From assembly GCF_005116455.1 (NCBI RefSeq), contig NZ_SWBP01000005.1, forward strand, positions 248,001 through 312,000: a stretch of DNA of 64,000 bases, given 5' to 3'. Made by a program: the position numbers and the translations under genes. The notes beneath the pieces are model-generated. The model did no database searches, had not been told where the DNA came from, and saw only the letters and a list, made by a program, of their open reading frames with translations. Shown here in pieces: positions 38,601-46,591 of the stretch (the stretch's first letter is position 1; every line of letters starts with the position of its first letter). This DNA is from Pedobacter cryophilus (GTDB taxonomy: Bacteria; Bacteroidota; Bacteroidia; Sphingobacteriales; Sphingobacteriaceae).

Positions 38601-38727
38601 TATCAATAATCCATTTACATTTTCAAATGTTAGTGAATTTGATCCGGAAACTAGTGAAGATGGCCGTGGATCGGCTCCTTATTCCAGAATTTCAACATTT
38701 ACAACAGGTTTAGAAATTAAATTCTAA
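35617..38727 (+). CDS. SusC/RagA-type TonB-dependent outer-membrane receptor
   Basis: Imports oligosaccharides across the outer membrane using TonB energy. The 1036-residue protein has an N-terminal signal region, a carboxypeptidase-regulatory-like domain (about 48-120, ISGVVKGDNGETLPGASVTI), the SusC plug motif VVGYGTVKKGDLTGSV with VRIRGVSSINGSNAPLVVLDGIPL, and a 22-strand barrel ending with GLEIKF. The start is unusually hydrophobic (LLNIIFLFFSVPLNIFAN). It is followed by its SusD partner after 10 bases. The pair defines a polysaccharide utilisation locus. Confidence 0.95.
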   Translation: MKSIVFNSKSLGLKVYLLNIIFLFFSVPLNIFANNNVEILKGVDIRISGVVKGDNGETLPGASVTIKGTSKGAITDVEGRFVINVPSEQSILVISFAGMELKEVVVGQNVNLEIQLKSSNKNLDEVIVVGYGTVKKGDLTGSVASIKGDKITQVSSGSFETLLQGRVSGLTVINNNNDNPQGGSTVRIRGVSSINGSNAPLVVLDGIPLGDAGNLNAINPNIISSIEVLKDASATAIYGSRGANGVIMITTKRGTEGTSNVWFNQKNSFGFFSNELDYWRNPLDMAILENESYENAGVEPRYIGKKDQLGTYYPSITELKNNDWPYQTNWSDYIFRKASVTQDYNLGVEGGSQKDHYYVSLGYYKGQGMQIDDDYNKLSLDLSYDHNVAKTLVIRSRTGFYRGKRNVNYGMDYTRNPLFPVLNGDGSYYKMFDTDYGNPLALTNERTNKGENLDGYAQLQADWDILPDLKFVLRGNARSGMGNTYYFNPVKYTVSGDRFNGDGGIGASNYLNVTSDAYLTYTKKLKGSHDFSVMLGSTIENSVSKGVSTVGQGFSNTVLREENLGGADKQIVGSYRTESVLMSGFARLNYTFKNKYLFTFTGRADGSSKFGTNNKWGFFPSGALSWKLIEEDFIKNLNVFDQLKIRTSYGISGNQGISPYQSISQYGQDFYYLNGEEYIIYGVGREIGREGEGNRYVQWGGMASKDLRWEKTAQLDLGLDMSFFKSRLNLVFDYYHKITTDLLRRQFLNPSTGFDRVWTNDGEILNKGIELSLDANVITKGDLKFNAGLVFNANRNKVVSIGSKSSSGYSEVNGLKYEAYGSGVLNDAFLNVLAIGYPVNSFYGYQVNGIIQDMPDNPTKTNRPGEFNYVGLKADGTLDPNARTIIGDPNPDFTAGLNLQFTYKKGLDLAIQFYTVYGNDIFSTRKLNGIAYTADRWTPENPNNLRPSLRADRQYYASSWFVEDGSFLRVQNVTLGYTFSPKQIRKLQGARLYFNINNPFTFSNVSEFDPETSEDGRGSAPYSRISTFTTGLEIKF

Positions 38728-38737
38728 GAATAAAAAT

Positions 38738-40267
38738 ATGAAATCAAAACACATTATAATCCTTATGTTGATTGTTTTTAGCATAAGTTCTTGTAAGAAA
38801 CTTTTAGAAGAAAAACCATATGGTACTTTTTCAGAAAATAATTATTATACAACTGAAAAGGATGCATTCAATGCACTTCTATATGCTTACGATCCAATCA
38901 ATAACATTGAATATGGCTCTCGCTTCTTATTTAATATAGCAGACGTTCCTACTAATCAATATAATGATTATGGAAGAGGTTTCCCTAATACATTTTATTC
39001 TTGGGACGTTAATTCAAATACCGAGGAGTTTTTGTATTTCTTCAAGTATGCTTATTTAGGTATAAGCAGAGCGAATTCTGTTTTAGCAAATGTTAGTGCA
39101 ATGAATAATATTTCACAAACTAGCAGGAAACAATTTTTAGGAGAGGCACATTTTTTAAGAGCGTTCCATTATTTTAATTTGGTGCGTACTTATGGTAGTG
39201 TTCCTCTCCATTCTAAAGTGGTGGAGAGTATAGAAGATGCTGGAGCTCCTTATGCTTCAATTCCAGATATTTATGCATTTATAGTAAAAGATTTAGAGGA
39301 TGCAATTTTACTTTTAGGTATCTCAAAACAGCAAGGAAGAGCAGATAAAGTAGCGGCACAAGCAACATTAGCTAAAGTTTATCTAACGTTGGCATCTTCA
39401 AAATTAACAGGTGCTTCAGGCTATGAGTGGGTACAAAATGCAGAAGAAATGTATACTCTTTCTACAAAATATGCTGGAGATGTACTTTATAATCAAAGTG
39501 TTTATGCTTTGGATTCAGACTTACTAAATGTATATGATGTGAAACATCAGGCAGATAGTAAAGAGCATATTTTTATTACTTCAATGTATAGAGATGCAAA
39601 AGGAGAAGAAGGTAATTTTTCTCAATTGCCGCAATTATTTGGCATAGGCCTTCCTCAAATTTATGTTTCATCATCTATATCAGGTGGAGCAGGTGTAAAT
39701 AAGTTTATAAATAACACAGCATGTTGGAGTTATTACAGAGTTGATAAAGACTTTTATAATTCATATGCGAGTAATGATCGACGTAAGAAATTAATGGTTT
39801 CTACCATTTACAATGCAAACGGAAGTGTTCTTGCAAATTGGATACCGACAAATGTCACTAGTTCTAATCCTACAGAAAATGCATTCTTTTATCCTTTTTG
39901 TAGAAAATATACTGACCCAGAATCTTTAGGAACAAGAACTAGTGCAAATTTATATCTCATCAGATTTGCAGAAGTAGCCTTAACCTACGCAGAAGCTGTA
40001 GGTCCTACATTAGGTTATGAGTGGGTAAATAAAATAAGGCAAAGAGCTAATGCAGATCCGCTTACACCGGGTTTAAATATTTCAGACTTTAGAAAAGCAA
40101 TATGGAAAGAAAAATCTTTTGAATTGGCTTTTGAAGGTCATGGTATTTATGAATTACGAAGAACAAATCGTGTAATTGAAGAAATAACCAATAAAACTGT
40201 AAAAACAGAATATGCATATTTCTATCCAATTCCTCAAAGAGAAACTGATATTAATCCTAAAAAATAA
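38738..40267 (+). CDS. SusD/RagB-type surface glycan-binding lipoprotein
   Basis: The lid that delivers glycans to the SusC channel. A lipoprotein signal (ISSCKKLLEEKPYG, Cys about residue 19) leads into the helical SusD fold with TPR-like pairs. Diagnostic segments are FLGEAHFLRAFHYFNLVRTYGSVPL, KVAAQATLAKVYLTLA, LIRFAEVALTYAEA and the C-terminal WKEKSFELAFEGHGIYELRRTN. The 509-residue length is normal. Cotranscribed with susC. Confidence 0.95.
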   Translation: MKSKHIIILMLIVFSISSCKKLLEEKPYGTFSENNYYTTEKDAFNALLYAYDPINNIEYGSRFLFNIADVPTNQYNDYGRGFPNTFYSWDVNSNTEEFLYFFKYAYLGISRANSVLANVSAMNNISQTSRKQFLGEAHFLRAFHYFNLVRTYGSVPLHSKVVESIEDAGAPYASIPDIYAFIVKDLEDAILLLGISKQQGRADKVAAQATLAKVYLTLASSKLTGASGYEWVQNAEEMYTLSTKYAGDVLYNQSVYALDSDLLNVYDVKHQADSKEHIFITSMYRDAKGEEGNFSQLPQLFGIGLPQIYVSSSISGGAGVNKFINNTACWSYYRVDKDFYNSYASNDRRKKLMVSTIYNANGSVLANWIPTNVTSSNPTENAFFYPFCRKYTDPESLGTRTSANLYLIRFAEVALTYAEAVGPTLGYEWVNKIRQRANADPLTPGLNISDFRKAIWKEKSFELAFEGHGIYELRRTNRVIEEITNKTVKTEYAYFYPIPQRETDINPKK

Positions 40268-40276
40268 TTAAAGGTT

Positions 40277-41713
40277 ATGAAAAATATTAAAACTATATAT
40301 TTTGCTGTTTTTACGGGAATATTCCTTTTTGTAGTTACTGGTTGTAGCAAGGTAGAAAATGAACTTACTCAGGGTACAGATTATACTTTAAACACTCAGC
40401 AAGATGTTGCCCAATTTAAAACTACTGAAGGAATCAGAACACTGACAATAAGCGGCAATAATATCACCGATGTTTCTATGCTTAGTTTTAAAACTGTTAA
40501 AACCTTGATAATTGAAAACACTTCTATTAAAAATCTTTCATTGCCTCAGTTAACATCAGTAACATCATCATTAATTATACAGAATAATGATGTTCTGGAG
40601 TCTGTTAATATGCTTACCAATTTTAAATTCTTAAATGGCAATTTAAATATTGTTAATAATAAGTTACTTACAGATATTTCGGGCTTTTTGCAATTAAAAG
40701 TATTTAAGGGAAATCTCTTAATAACGGATAATGTTTTATTGGGAGAAAATCTAACCTGTACATCAACAAGTATCGGGTTTTGTGTAATTAAATATTTGCT
40801 GGAGAATTCAATAATTAGTGGCACCATAACTTTATCCAACAATCATCCAAAAGCAGTTACCGATGCCTCATTGATAGGTGTTATAACAGGGGGTAATATT
40901 ATCAGCTACACACTTGGTTCAAAAGCTGATATCGAAAATTTTGCACCACAATCTGATACCGTTCAAAATTTAACCATCTCTGGTATTGATATTACCGATA
41001 ATGTATTATCCCTGATTAAAGATCGTATTAAAGGAGTGAAAGGAACGGTAAGTATTACGAATACTTCTATTAAAACTACCGAGAATTTCTTCGAGGCTAT
41101 AAAATGTAATGGAAGCATTATACTGCGTAATAATCTGGAGTTGACAAATCCACAGGGTTTTAAAGGTTATATTCTTATTAACGGAGACTTAATTATAGAA
41201 AATTGTCCAAAACTAAATTATTGGGGTACACCAAGAGGAGGTGCTGGTTTTTCTGGAGTTGTAAGAATTGAGGGTAGCCTCAAACTAAACCCAGTACCTG
41301 AAATGGCAGAAGGTGGTGCTGGACTTATCTCTTTGATTTACGTGGGTGGAGATTTTGAAATTGTTGGAGACCGTACAAAAGGAGGAATATACAATTTAGA
41401 TACGTGGTATCAGTTAGGCGGAGGTATTAAGCATATTGGAGGTAGCCTTATTTACAACAACCATTACATGGTAAATGGACTTGGAGGTTTTGAAAATCTC
41501 GAATACTTAGGCGGTGATGTGACAATTCTAGACAATGGTGTTACAGCCGGTACCATTCCCTTGCAAAGTTTAACGAATCAGGTAGGTTTCTGTCTCATTA
41601 AGAAATTTTTAGATAGTGGGATTATTAAAAAAAGTAATCCTACAATACAGCTTCGTGTTAAACCTGGCGATCCGTTTATTGAAGTAAATACTTTGATACC
41701 ATGCAACAAATAA
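40277..41713 (+). CDS. repeat-rich surface lipoprotein (SusE/F position)
   Basis: A 478-residue lipoprotein (lipobox VVTGC, Cys about 23) in the place where PULs encode surface glycan-binding proteins. The chain is built of short beta strands spaced about 20-25 residues apart (for example RTLTISGNNITDVSM, KTLIIENTSIKNLSL, SLIIQNNDVLESV), resembling receptor L-domain or beta-helical solenoids. There seem to be two homologous halves: FCVIKYLLENSIISGTITL near 170-190 and FCLIKKFLDSGIIKK near the C-terminus, each closing a run of repeats. Glycan binding is inferred from position; the family is not one I can name. Confidence 0.6.
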   Translation: MKNIKTIYFAVFTGIFLFVVTGCSKVENELTQGTDYTLNTQQDVAQFKTTEGIRTLTISGNNITDVSMLSFKTVKTLIIENTSIKNLSLPQLTSVTSSLIIQNNDVLESVNMLTNFKFLNGNLNIVNNKLLTDISGFLQLKVFKGNLLITDNVLLGENLTCTSTSIGFCVIKYLLENSIISGTITLSNNHPKAVTDASLIGVITGGNIISYTLGSKADIENFAPQSDTVQNLTISGIDITDNVLSLIKDRIKGVKGTVSITNTSIKTTENFFEAIKCNGSIILRNNLELTNPQGFKGYILINGDLIIENCPKLNYWGTPRGGAGFSGVVRIEGSLKLNPVPEMAEGGAGLISLIYVGGDFEIVGDRTKGGIYNLDTWYQLGGGIKHIGGSLIYNNHYMVNGLGGFENLEYLGGDVTILDNGVTAGTIPLQSLTNQVGFCLIKKFLDSGIIKKSNPTIQLRVKPGDPFIEVNTLIPCNK

Positions 41714-41736
41714 GGGATATTTTTAAAATAAAAGTT

Positions 41737-43005
41737 ATGAAAAGAATAGTGTATGCATTTATGCTTTTTGCAGCCATATTGGCATGTAAGAAAGACAAAA
41801 ATCAAGTAATTGAATCTAAACGAGATATACAACGGAGTTACACTTTTTCTAATGGTATAATGCCTGAAAATGTATTGAGAAGTTATTTGTCACGCAGTAT
41901 AACACAAGCTGAATTTTTAACCACAGATGGTTTTTATAATGATGGAGCTTACCCAGATAAGGCCGATGATACCCGTATGTTGAAGAATATGGGAGCTAAA
42001 TTTATTGGCCGTTCTATTTATACATGGGGGCTCGAAGGTCGTATTAACAACCCCCTTTTCATGAGTAATGCTAAAGTTAAAATTAGTGAAATGCATCTTA
42101 CAGATTCAGATATGCTATTTCAAGCCGCTATTTTTGAAATTATTACACCAGATGTAAATACTGTACCAGTACCAGCATGGGTATTTCAAGAATTTGGTTT
42201 AGCTGTTAGTGCAAGAAATTTTGTTTATACCGATATGATAAACTTAGATGGTGTTGGCGTAGGACAATGGGGATATGGCAGTGTTCCAGATATATCTCGC
42301 TTAGAAACTCGTATGTATTTCTTTTTTCTAGCCACAAAATATATAGGAACTGGCATAGAAGCCATTCATTTTGGTCAGGTAGAGTTAATGTCAATGGTTG
42401 ATAAGAATAATAACTATGCCGGCTGGTCTGATCTTTTAACCCGCATAAGAGCCATGGCTAAAACAAAAGCAATTAGAGGTACTGTGATATGTGACGCCCA
42501 TTTAGGTAGTGGCGGAATTGTAATTGATGGAAAATTATTGTTTGATTTTGTGTCGTTTCCTATGCGGATAAAAGAGATTTCTGGAGAGCCACAAAAAGGT
42601 GAATTAAAGAAATTTTATCTTGATGCTATATACGGAAGAACAAAAGGAGGCATTACCCCATCTGGTTGGAGTTGTGATAAAGCACTATACCAAGTTGAGT
42701 TTGACAATTTTGGAATAAGCGATCATCCTGGCGTTTCAAGCATATCAGATGAATGGACTTGGGGTTATGATGAAATTAGCTGGTATTATAATCAATCAGA
42801 AGATTACCGAAACGAATTTTTAAAATATGCCAGTAAATGGATAGTGAAAACAGATCTTAACGGTTATGTACAAATGCCAGGCAGCCGTGTGGTTATTACT
42901 TCTAACGGTGCAACACGTTACCGGGCAAATAAAAAAAGTGATGCTTGCGTAAATGGTAGGAATCAAGAAGAAACAATAAAATTGTTATGGTTAGAAGAGG
43001 AATAA
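41737..43005 (+). CDS. lipoprotein of unrecognised family, tandem paralogue 1 (possible TIM-barrel glycosidase)
   Basis: A 422-residue lipoprotein; I use the ATG at 41737 (lipobox AAILAC), not the one at 41701 that would precede the signal peptide. It is clearly homologous to the next gene product over its full length. Shared blocks include AKFIGR-IY-WG, FQAAIFE, P-WVF, SVPDI-R-ET, EA-H-GQ, DAH and VE-DNFG. Regular strand-end acidic and His residues suggest a TIM-barrel hydrolase, with the Glu of QAAIFE and the Asp/Glu of VEFDNFG as candidates for catalysis. I do not recognise the family; an enzyme acting on the locus glycan is inferred from position only. Confidence 0.55.
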   Translation: MKRIVYAFMLFAAILACKKDKNQVIESKRDIQRSYTFSNGIMPENVLRSYLSRSITQAEFLTTDGFYNDGAYPDKADDTRMLKNMGAKFIGRSIYTWGLEGRINNPLFMSNAKVKISEMHLTDSDMLFQAAIFEIITPDVNTVPVPAWVFQEFGLAVSARNFVYTDMINLDGVGVGQWGYGSVPDISRLETRMYFFFLATKYIGTGIEAIHFGQVELMSMVDKNNNYAGWSDLLTRIRAMAKTKAIRGTVICDAHLGSGGIVIDGKLLFDFVSFPMRIKEISGEPQKGELKKFYLDAIYGRTKGGITPSGWSCDKALYQVEFDNFGISDHPGVSSISDEWTWGYDEISWYYNQSEDYRNEFLKYASKWIVKTDLNGYVQMPGSRVVITSNGATRYRANKKSDACVNGRNQEETIKLLWLEEE

Positions 43006-44240
43006 AGTTGCTGCTTGTAACTATTTTATTTTTAATGAGTTGTACTGTCAAAGCTGAAACTGAAAATCTCGCCTATCATTTTGATAAGGCGGGCATCTCA
43101 GAGCAAGTTTTAACTAATTACTTAAAACGGGCGGTAACCATGTCCGAGTTTCTTACTGTTAATCCATTTTGTAATGATGGGCTACAGTCTGATAAAAGCG
43201 ATGATATCCGATTGATTAAGAATATTGATGCTAAATTTATTGGTAGGGCAATTTACCGTTGGGGAGATGAACATGCATTTAATAGTCCTGAATTTCTTGG
43301 ACAAGCAGCTCGATTAATTAAAGACGTTCATCGCAATGATTCTGAAGTAATTTTTCAGGCAGCAATTTTTGAAAATGTCACCCATGAAGTTGATCAGATC
43401 AATATTCCTAATTGGGTTTTTATAGCATTAAATATGCCCGTTGAAAAGAGAAATTTCAGTTATGCCTCTATGCTTAATCTTAAAGGCAAGTATGTTGATC
43501 ATTGGGAAAAAGGACATAGTGTACCTGATATTACCCGATATGAAACACAACTTTGGTTTACATTTTTAGCAGGCTCTTACATTAATATCGGTTGCGAAGC
43601 TCTTCATCTAGGGCAAATAAACCTGATAGGCATGGAAGATGCCGGACTGAAATTTTGGGTAGCATGGTGTGGGAGTATTCGTAAGTATGCAAAGAAACAC
43701 GCTCGCCGCAACTGGGTTTTGCTAGATGCTCATTCTACAGAAGGGGGAACTCTCATTGATGATAAAAGCCTTCTCGACTTTAATTCCTATCCATTACGTA
43801 TTAAAGAGGATATTAATTCTCCAATGCAAGGAGTTTTAGAAAAGGGTTATTTAGATTCATTTTATGGTAGAAGTAAAGCTTGTGAAACTCCAACTGGTTG
43901 GAAATGCAAAGCATTACCATATTTGGTAGAGCTTGACAATTTTGGAGTGAGTGCAAAACCCGGCATTGCAAATCTTAGCTCACATTATATATGGGGATAT
44001 GACGAAATTACTTGGTTTTATATTCAGAAGGAGGATTATCGTAAAGCTTGGTTGAAATATGCTAATAATTGGATTCAGGAAAATGATATTGCAGGTCATC
44101 TTCAAATGCCAGTTACAAGAATCATTACATTAGATAATCATATTCCTGTATTTAAAAATTTCGGAAACAATAAGTCTTCCAAATGTCCTGATGGGATGAA
44201 TTTGGAAGAAACGATTAAAAGTATTTGGTATAAACAATAA
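42987..44240 (+). CDS. lipoprotein of unrecognised family, tandem paralogue 2
   Basis: A 417-residue protein with an N-terminal membrane segment and lipobox-like FLMSC. It overlaps the preceding gene by 19 bases, which implies translational coupling. Homology to paralogue 1 runs from residue about 35 (VLTNYLKRAVTMSEFLTVNPF) to the end (LQMPVTRIITL, EETIKSIW). Conserved motifs: DAKFIGRAIYRWGDE, IFQAAIFENVTHEV, SVPDITRYETQLWFTFLA, EALHLGQINLIGMED, LLDAHSTEGG and VELDNFG. Tandem duplication with divergence suggests two specificities for one substrate. Function unknown. Confidence 0.55.
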   Translation: MVRRGIKLLLVTILFLMSCTVKAETENLAYHFDKAGISEQVLTNYLKRAVTMSEFLTVNPFCNDGLQSDKSDDIRLIKNIDAKFIGRAIYRWGDEHAFNSPEFLGQAARLIKDVHRNDSEVIFQAAIFENVTHEVDQINIPNWVFIALNMPVEKRNFSYASMLNLKGKYVDHWEKGHSVPDITRYETQLWFTFLAGSYINIGCEALHLGQINLIGMEDAGLKFWVAWCGSIRKYAKKHARRNWVLLDAHSTEGGTLIDDKSLLDFNSYPLRIKEDINSPMQGVLEKGYLDSFYGRSKACETPTGWKCKALPYLVELDNFGVSAKPGIANLSSHYIWGYDEITWFYIQKEDYRKAWLKYANNWIQENDIAGHLQMPVTRIITLDNHIPVFKNFGNNKSSKCPDGMNLEETIKSIWYKQ

Positions 44241-44250
44241 GTTATTAATA

Positions 44251-46581
44251 ATGAGTCGATTGAAATTATTACCCTTGAATTTAGTTTTATTTTTTGCTGT
44301 ATTATCTATTTCTGAAACTGTAGCACAGGAAATAAATTCTCAACTTAAATGGAAAATAGCTTACCATAAAACTGAAAGTGAGATTCCTGAAAAATGGTTA
44401 CCAGCAACAGTGCCAGGTGCTGTACAGCTAGATGTGATGAAAGCAGAAAACTATAAACAACCCTATTGGTATGCAGATAATTTTAAACAGTTTGACTGGA
44501 TGGAGGATTACTTTTTTAGCTACAAAACTGTTTTTAAGCGACCTTCCTTACCAAAAGGAAATCGAGTATTCTTTCATTCAAAAGGAATAGATTATCAATT
44601 TAAACTTATTCTTAACGGCATAAATATTTTTGAACAAGAAGGGATGTTTACTTATGTAGATATAGACCTGACTGATAAATTAAAAGACGAGAACGAGTTG
44701 AAAATTATTCTAATGCCTATTCCAAAAATCAAAGAAGCGGCTACTTATATTCCAGGTTCTGAAACTTATAGGCAAAATGCTAGAGAAAGTGTAAAACCTG
44801 CCGTTAGTTACGGATGGGACTGGCACCCAAGATTAGTTACCCGCGGGATTTGGGATGAAACTTATCTTTCAGTGAGAAAGAGTATCCATTTAACTGACTT
44901 TGACATTTCTTATACTTTAAATGATGAATTTAAAAATGCTAATCTGAGTTTAAGTTTAAAAGGAGAAAATCTTAAAGGAAAACGGTATAAGTGGGCGTTA
45001 ATAGATAATAAAGGTAGTGTGGTTTTTACAAAAACAGGTTCATTCAACTCAAATAATGAAGAGGTTTTTGCCAATATTAATAATCCAGCATTATGGTGGC
45101 CTAATGGTTATGGCGCTCCAACACTTTATCAAAGCGAGATTTTATTACTTGATAAGCGTGGTAAGCTATTAGATAAAAAACAGTCTAAAGTTGGCTTTCG
45201 TAAAATAAGCATGATTATGAATGATGGGGAGTGGGATAAGTCGGCGGGGTTTCCTATAACTAGAAACAGGGCGCCAGCAAGTTTAGAGGTAAATGGCAAA
45301 AGAATTTTTGCCAAGGGCTCTAATTGGGTTCATCCCGAAATTTTTGTTGGTCTTATCAATAAAGATACTTATCAAAAGCAATTACAATTAGTAAAAGACG
45401 CGAATTTTAATCTAATAAGGGTATGGGGAGGAGGAATAACTAATAAAGAATCATTTTTTGATATATGTGACGAAAAAGGGATTCTAGTATGGCAAGAATT
45501 CCCTCTGGCATGTAATAATTATACAAATGATGCCAAATACTTATCTGTTTTACAACAAGAAGCCACTTCTATTATAAACCGGTTGAAAAAGCATGCTAGT
45601 TTAGCAATCTGGTCTGGAGGGAATGAGTTGTTTAATAGCTGGAGCCGTATGACTGATCAATCCTTAGCCTTACGCTTATTAAACAGTTTATGCTACCAGC
45701 TTAACCCTCAAACTCCATTTATTTATACCTCACCTTTATACGGGATGGGGCATGGAAGTTATGTTTTTTTTGATAAAGATAATAGTAAAGGGAATGAAGT
45801 TTTTCAATGGTTGGCTAAGTCTGATAATACAGCCTACACAGAATTTGGAATACCTAGTGTAGCTAATTTAGATGTACTGAAACAGTTTATACCAAGCAAT
45901 GAACTTTTTCCGCCAAAGAAAGGCACCTCTTGGGAAACCCATCATGCATTTGGAGCCTGGGGCGAGAACAGATGGTTAGAGCTGCCTTTTCTGGAAGATT
46001 ATTTCGGTAAAATCTCGTCTTTAGAAAACCTGGTAATTTACAGTCAGTTGACTCAATCAGAAGGGCTAAAATTTATTTATGAGGAAGCCCGCAGGCAAAA
46101 ACCTTATTGTAGCATGGCTTTAAGTTGGTGTTTTCAAGAGCCATGGCCTACGGCAGCTAATAATAGCTTGGTAAACTGGCCCAATGCTGTAAAACCAGCA
46201 TATTATCAGGTTGCAAATGCATGTCGGCCAGTTTTAGCAAGTATAAGTGCACCAAAATTTCTCTGGATAGAAGGAGAAGAATTTAGTTGCGAATTATATC
46301 TATTAAATGATACTTACGACACATTAAAGTCTGGAACTATTAAAGTTAGCTTACTTTATGATGATAAAAAAGTAGATTTTGCATCTTGGGATTTCAAAGA
46401 GCCTAAACAATTCGAAAACACAAAAGGACCAAAGGCAACCATAAAGTTACCCGTTATGAAAAATGGGCTTTTCATTATTAAAGCCGAAGTAGTAGGCATG
46501 CCTCAATATAATTCTACGTACACTTTTTTGTATAAAGGGACTAGTGTAACCTATCTAAAATCTTCTGTTTCCAATAATTAA
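44251..46581 (+). CDS. GH2-family beta-mannosidase-like glycoside hydrolase
   Basis: A 776-residue exported hydrolase (signal peptide to about residue 25). It has the GH2 layout: sugar-binding jelly-roll (about 30-205, ATVPGAVQLDVMKA, YGWDWHPRLVTRGIWDE), Ig-like domain (215-330) and the TIM barrel with FNLIRVWGGGI. The acid/base is Glu459 in WSGGNELFNSW, and the nucleophile is Glu531 in AYTEFGIPSV. The early WYADNF and WMEDYFFSYKT motifs and the GG before NE place it nearer to beta-mannosidases (and CsxA-like exo-enzymes) than to beta-galactosidases. Together with the next gene it points to a mannose-containing or manno-configured glycan; exact specificity is not proven. Confidence 0.82.
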   Translation: MSRLKLLPLNLVLFFAVLSISETVAQEINSQLKWKIAYHKTESEIPEKWLPATVPGAVQLDVMKAENYKQPYWYADNFKQFDWMEDYFFSYKTVFKRPSLPKGNRVFFHSKGIDYQFKLILNGINIFEQEGMFTYVDIDLTDKLKDENELKIILMPIPKIKEAATYIPGSETYRQNARESVKPAVSYGWDWHPRLVTRGIWDETYLSVRKSIHLTDFDISYTLNDEFKNANLSLSLKGENLKGKRYKWALIDNKGSVVFTKTGSFNSNNEEVFANINNPALWWPNGYGAPTLYQSEILLLDKRGKLLDKKQSKVGFRKISMIMNDGEWDKSAGFPITRNRAPASLEVNGKRIFAKGSNWVHPEIFVGLINKDTYQKQLQLVKDANFNLIRVWGGGITNKESFFDICDEKGILVWQEFPLACNNYTNDAKYLSVLQQEATSIINRLKKHASLAIWSGGNELFNSWSRMTDQSLALRLLNSLCYQLNPQTPFIYTSPLYGMGHGSYVFFDKDNSKGNEVFQWLAKSDNTAYTEFGIPSVANLDVLKQFIPSNELFPPKKGTSWETHHAFGAWGENRWLELPFLEDYFGKISSLENLVIYSQLTQSEGLKFIYEEARRQKPYCSMALSWCFQEPWPTAANNSLVNWPNAVKPAYYQVANACRPVLASISAPKFLWIEGEEFSCELYLLNDTYDTLKSGTIKVSLLYDDKKVDFASWDFKEPKQFENTKGPKATIKLPVMKNGLFIIKAEVVGMPQYNSTYTFLYKGTSVTYLKSSVSNN

Positions 46582-46591
46582 TAACCATACA

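Noticed and set aside
41701-41736. 12-codon extension of the first tandem lipoprotein
   Set aside because: It would place charged residues before a good lipoprotein signal; the ATG at 41737 is correct.
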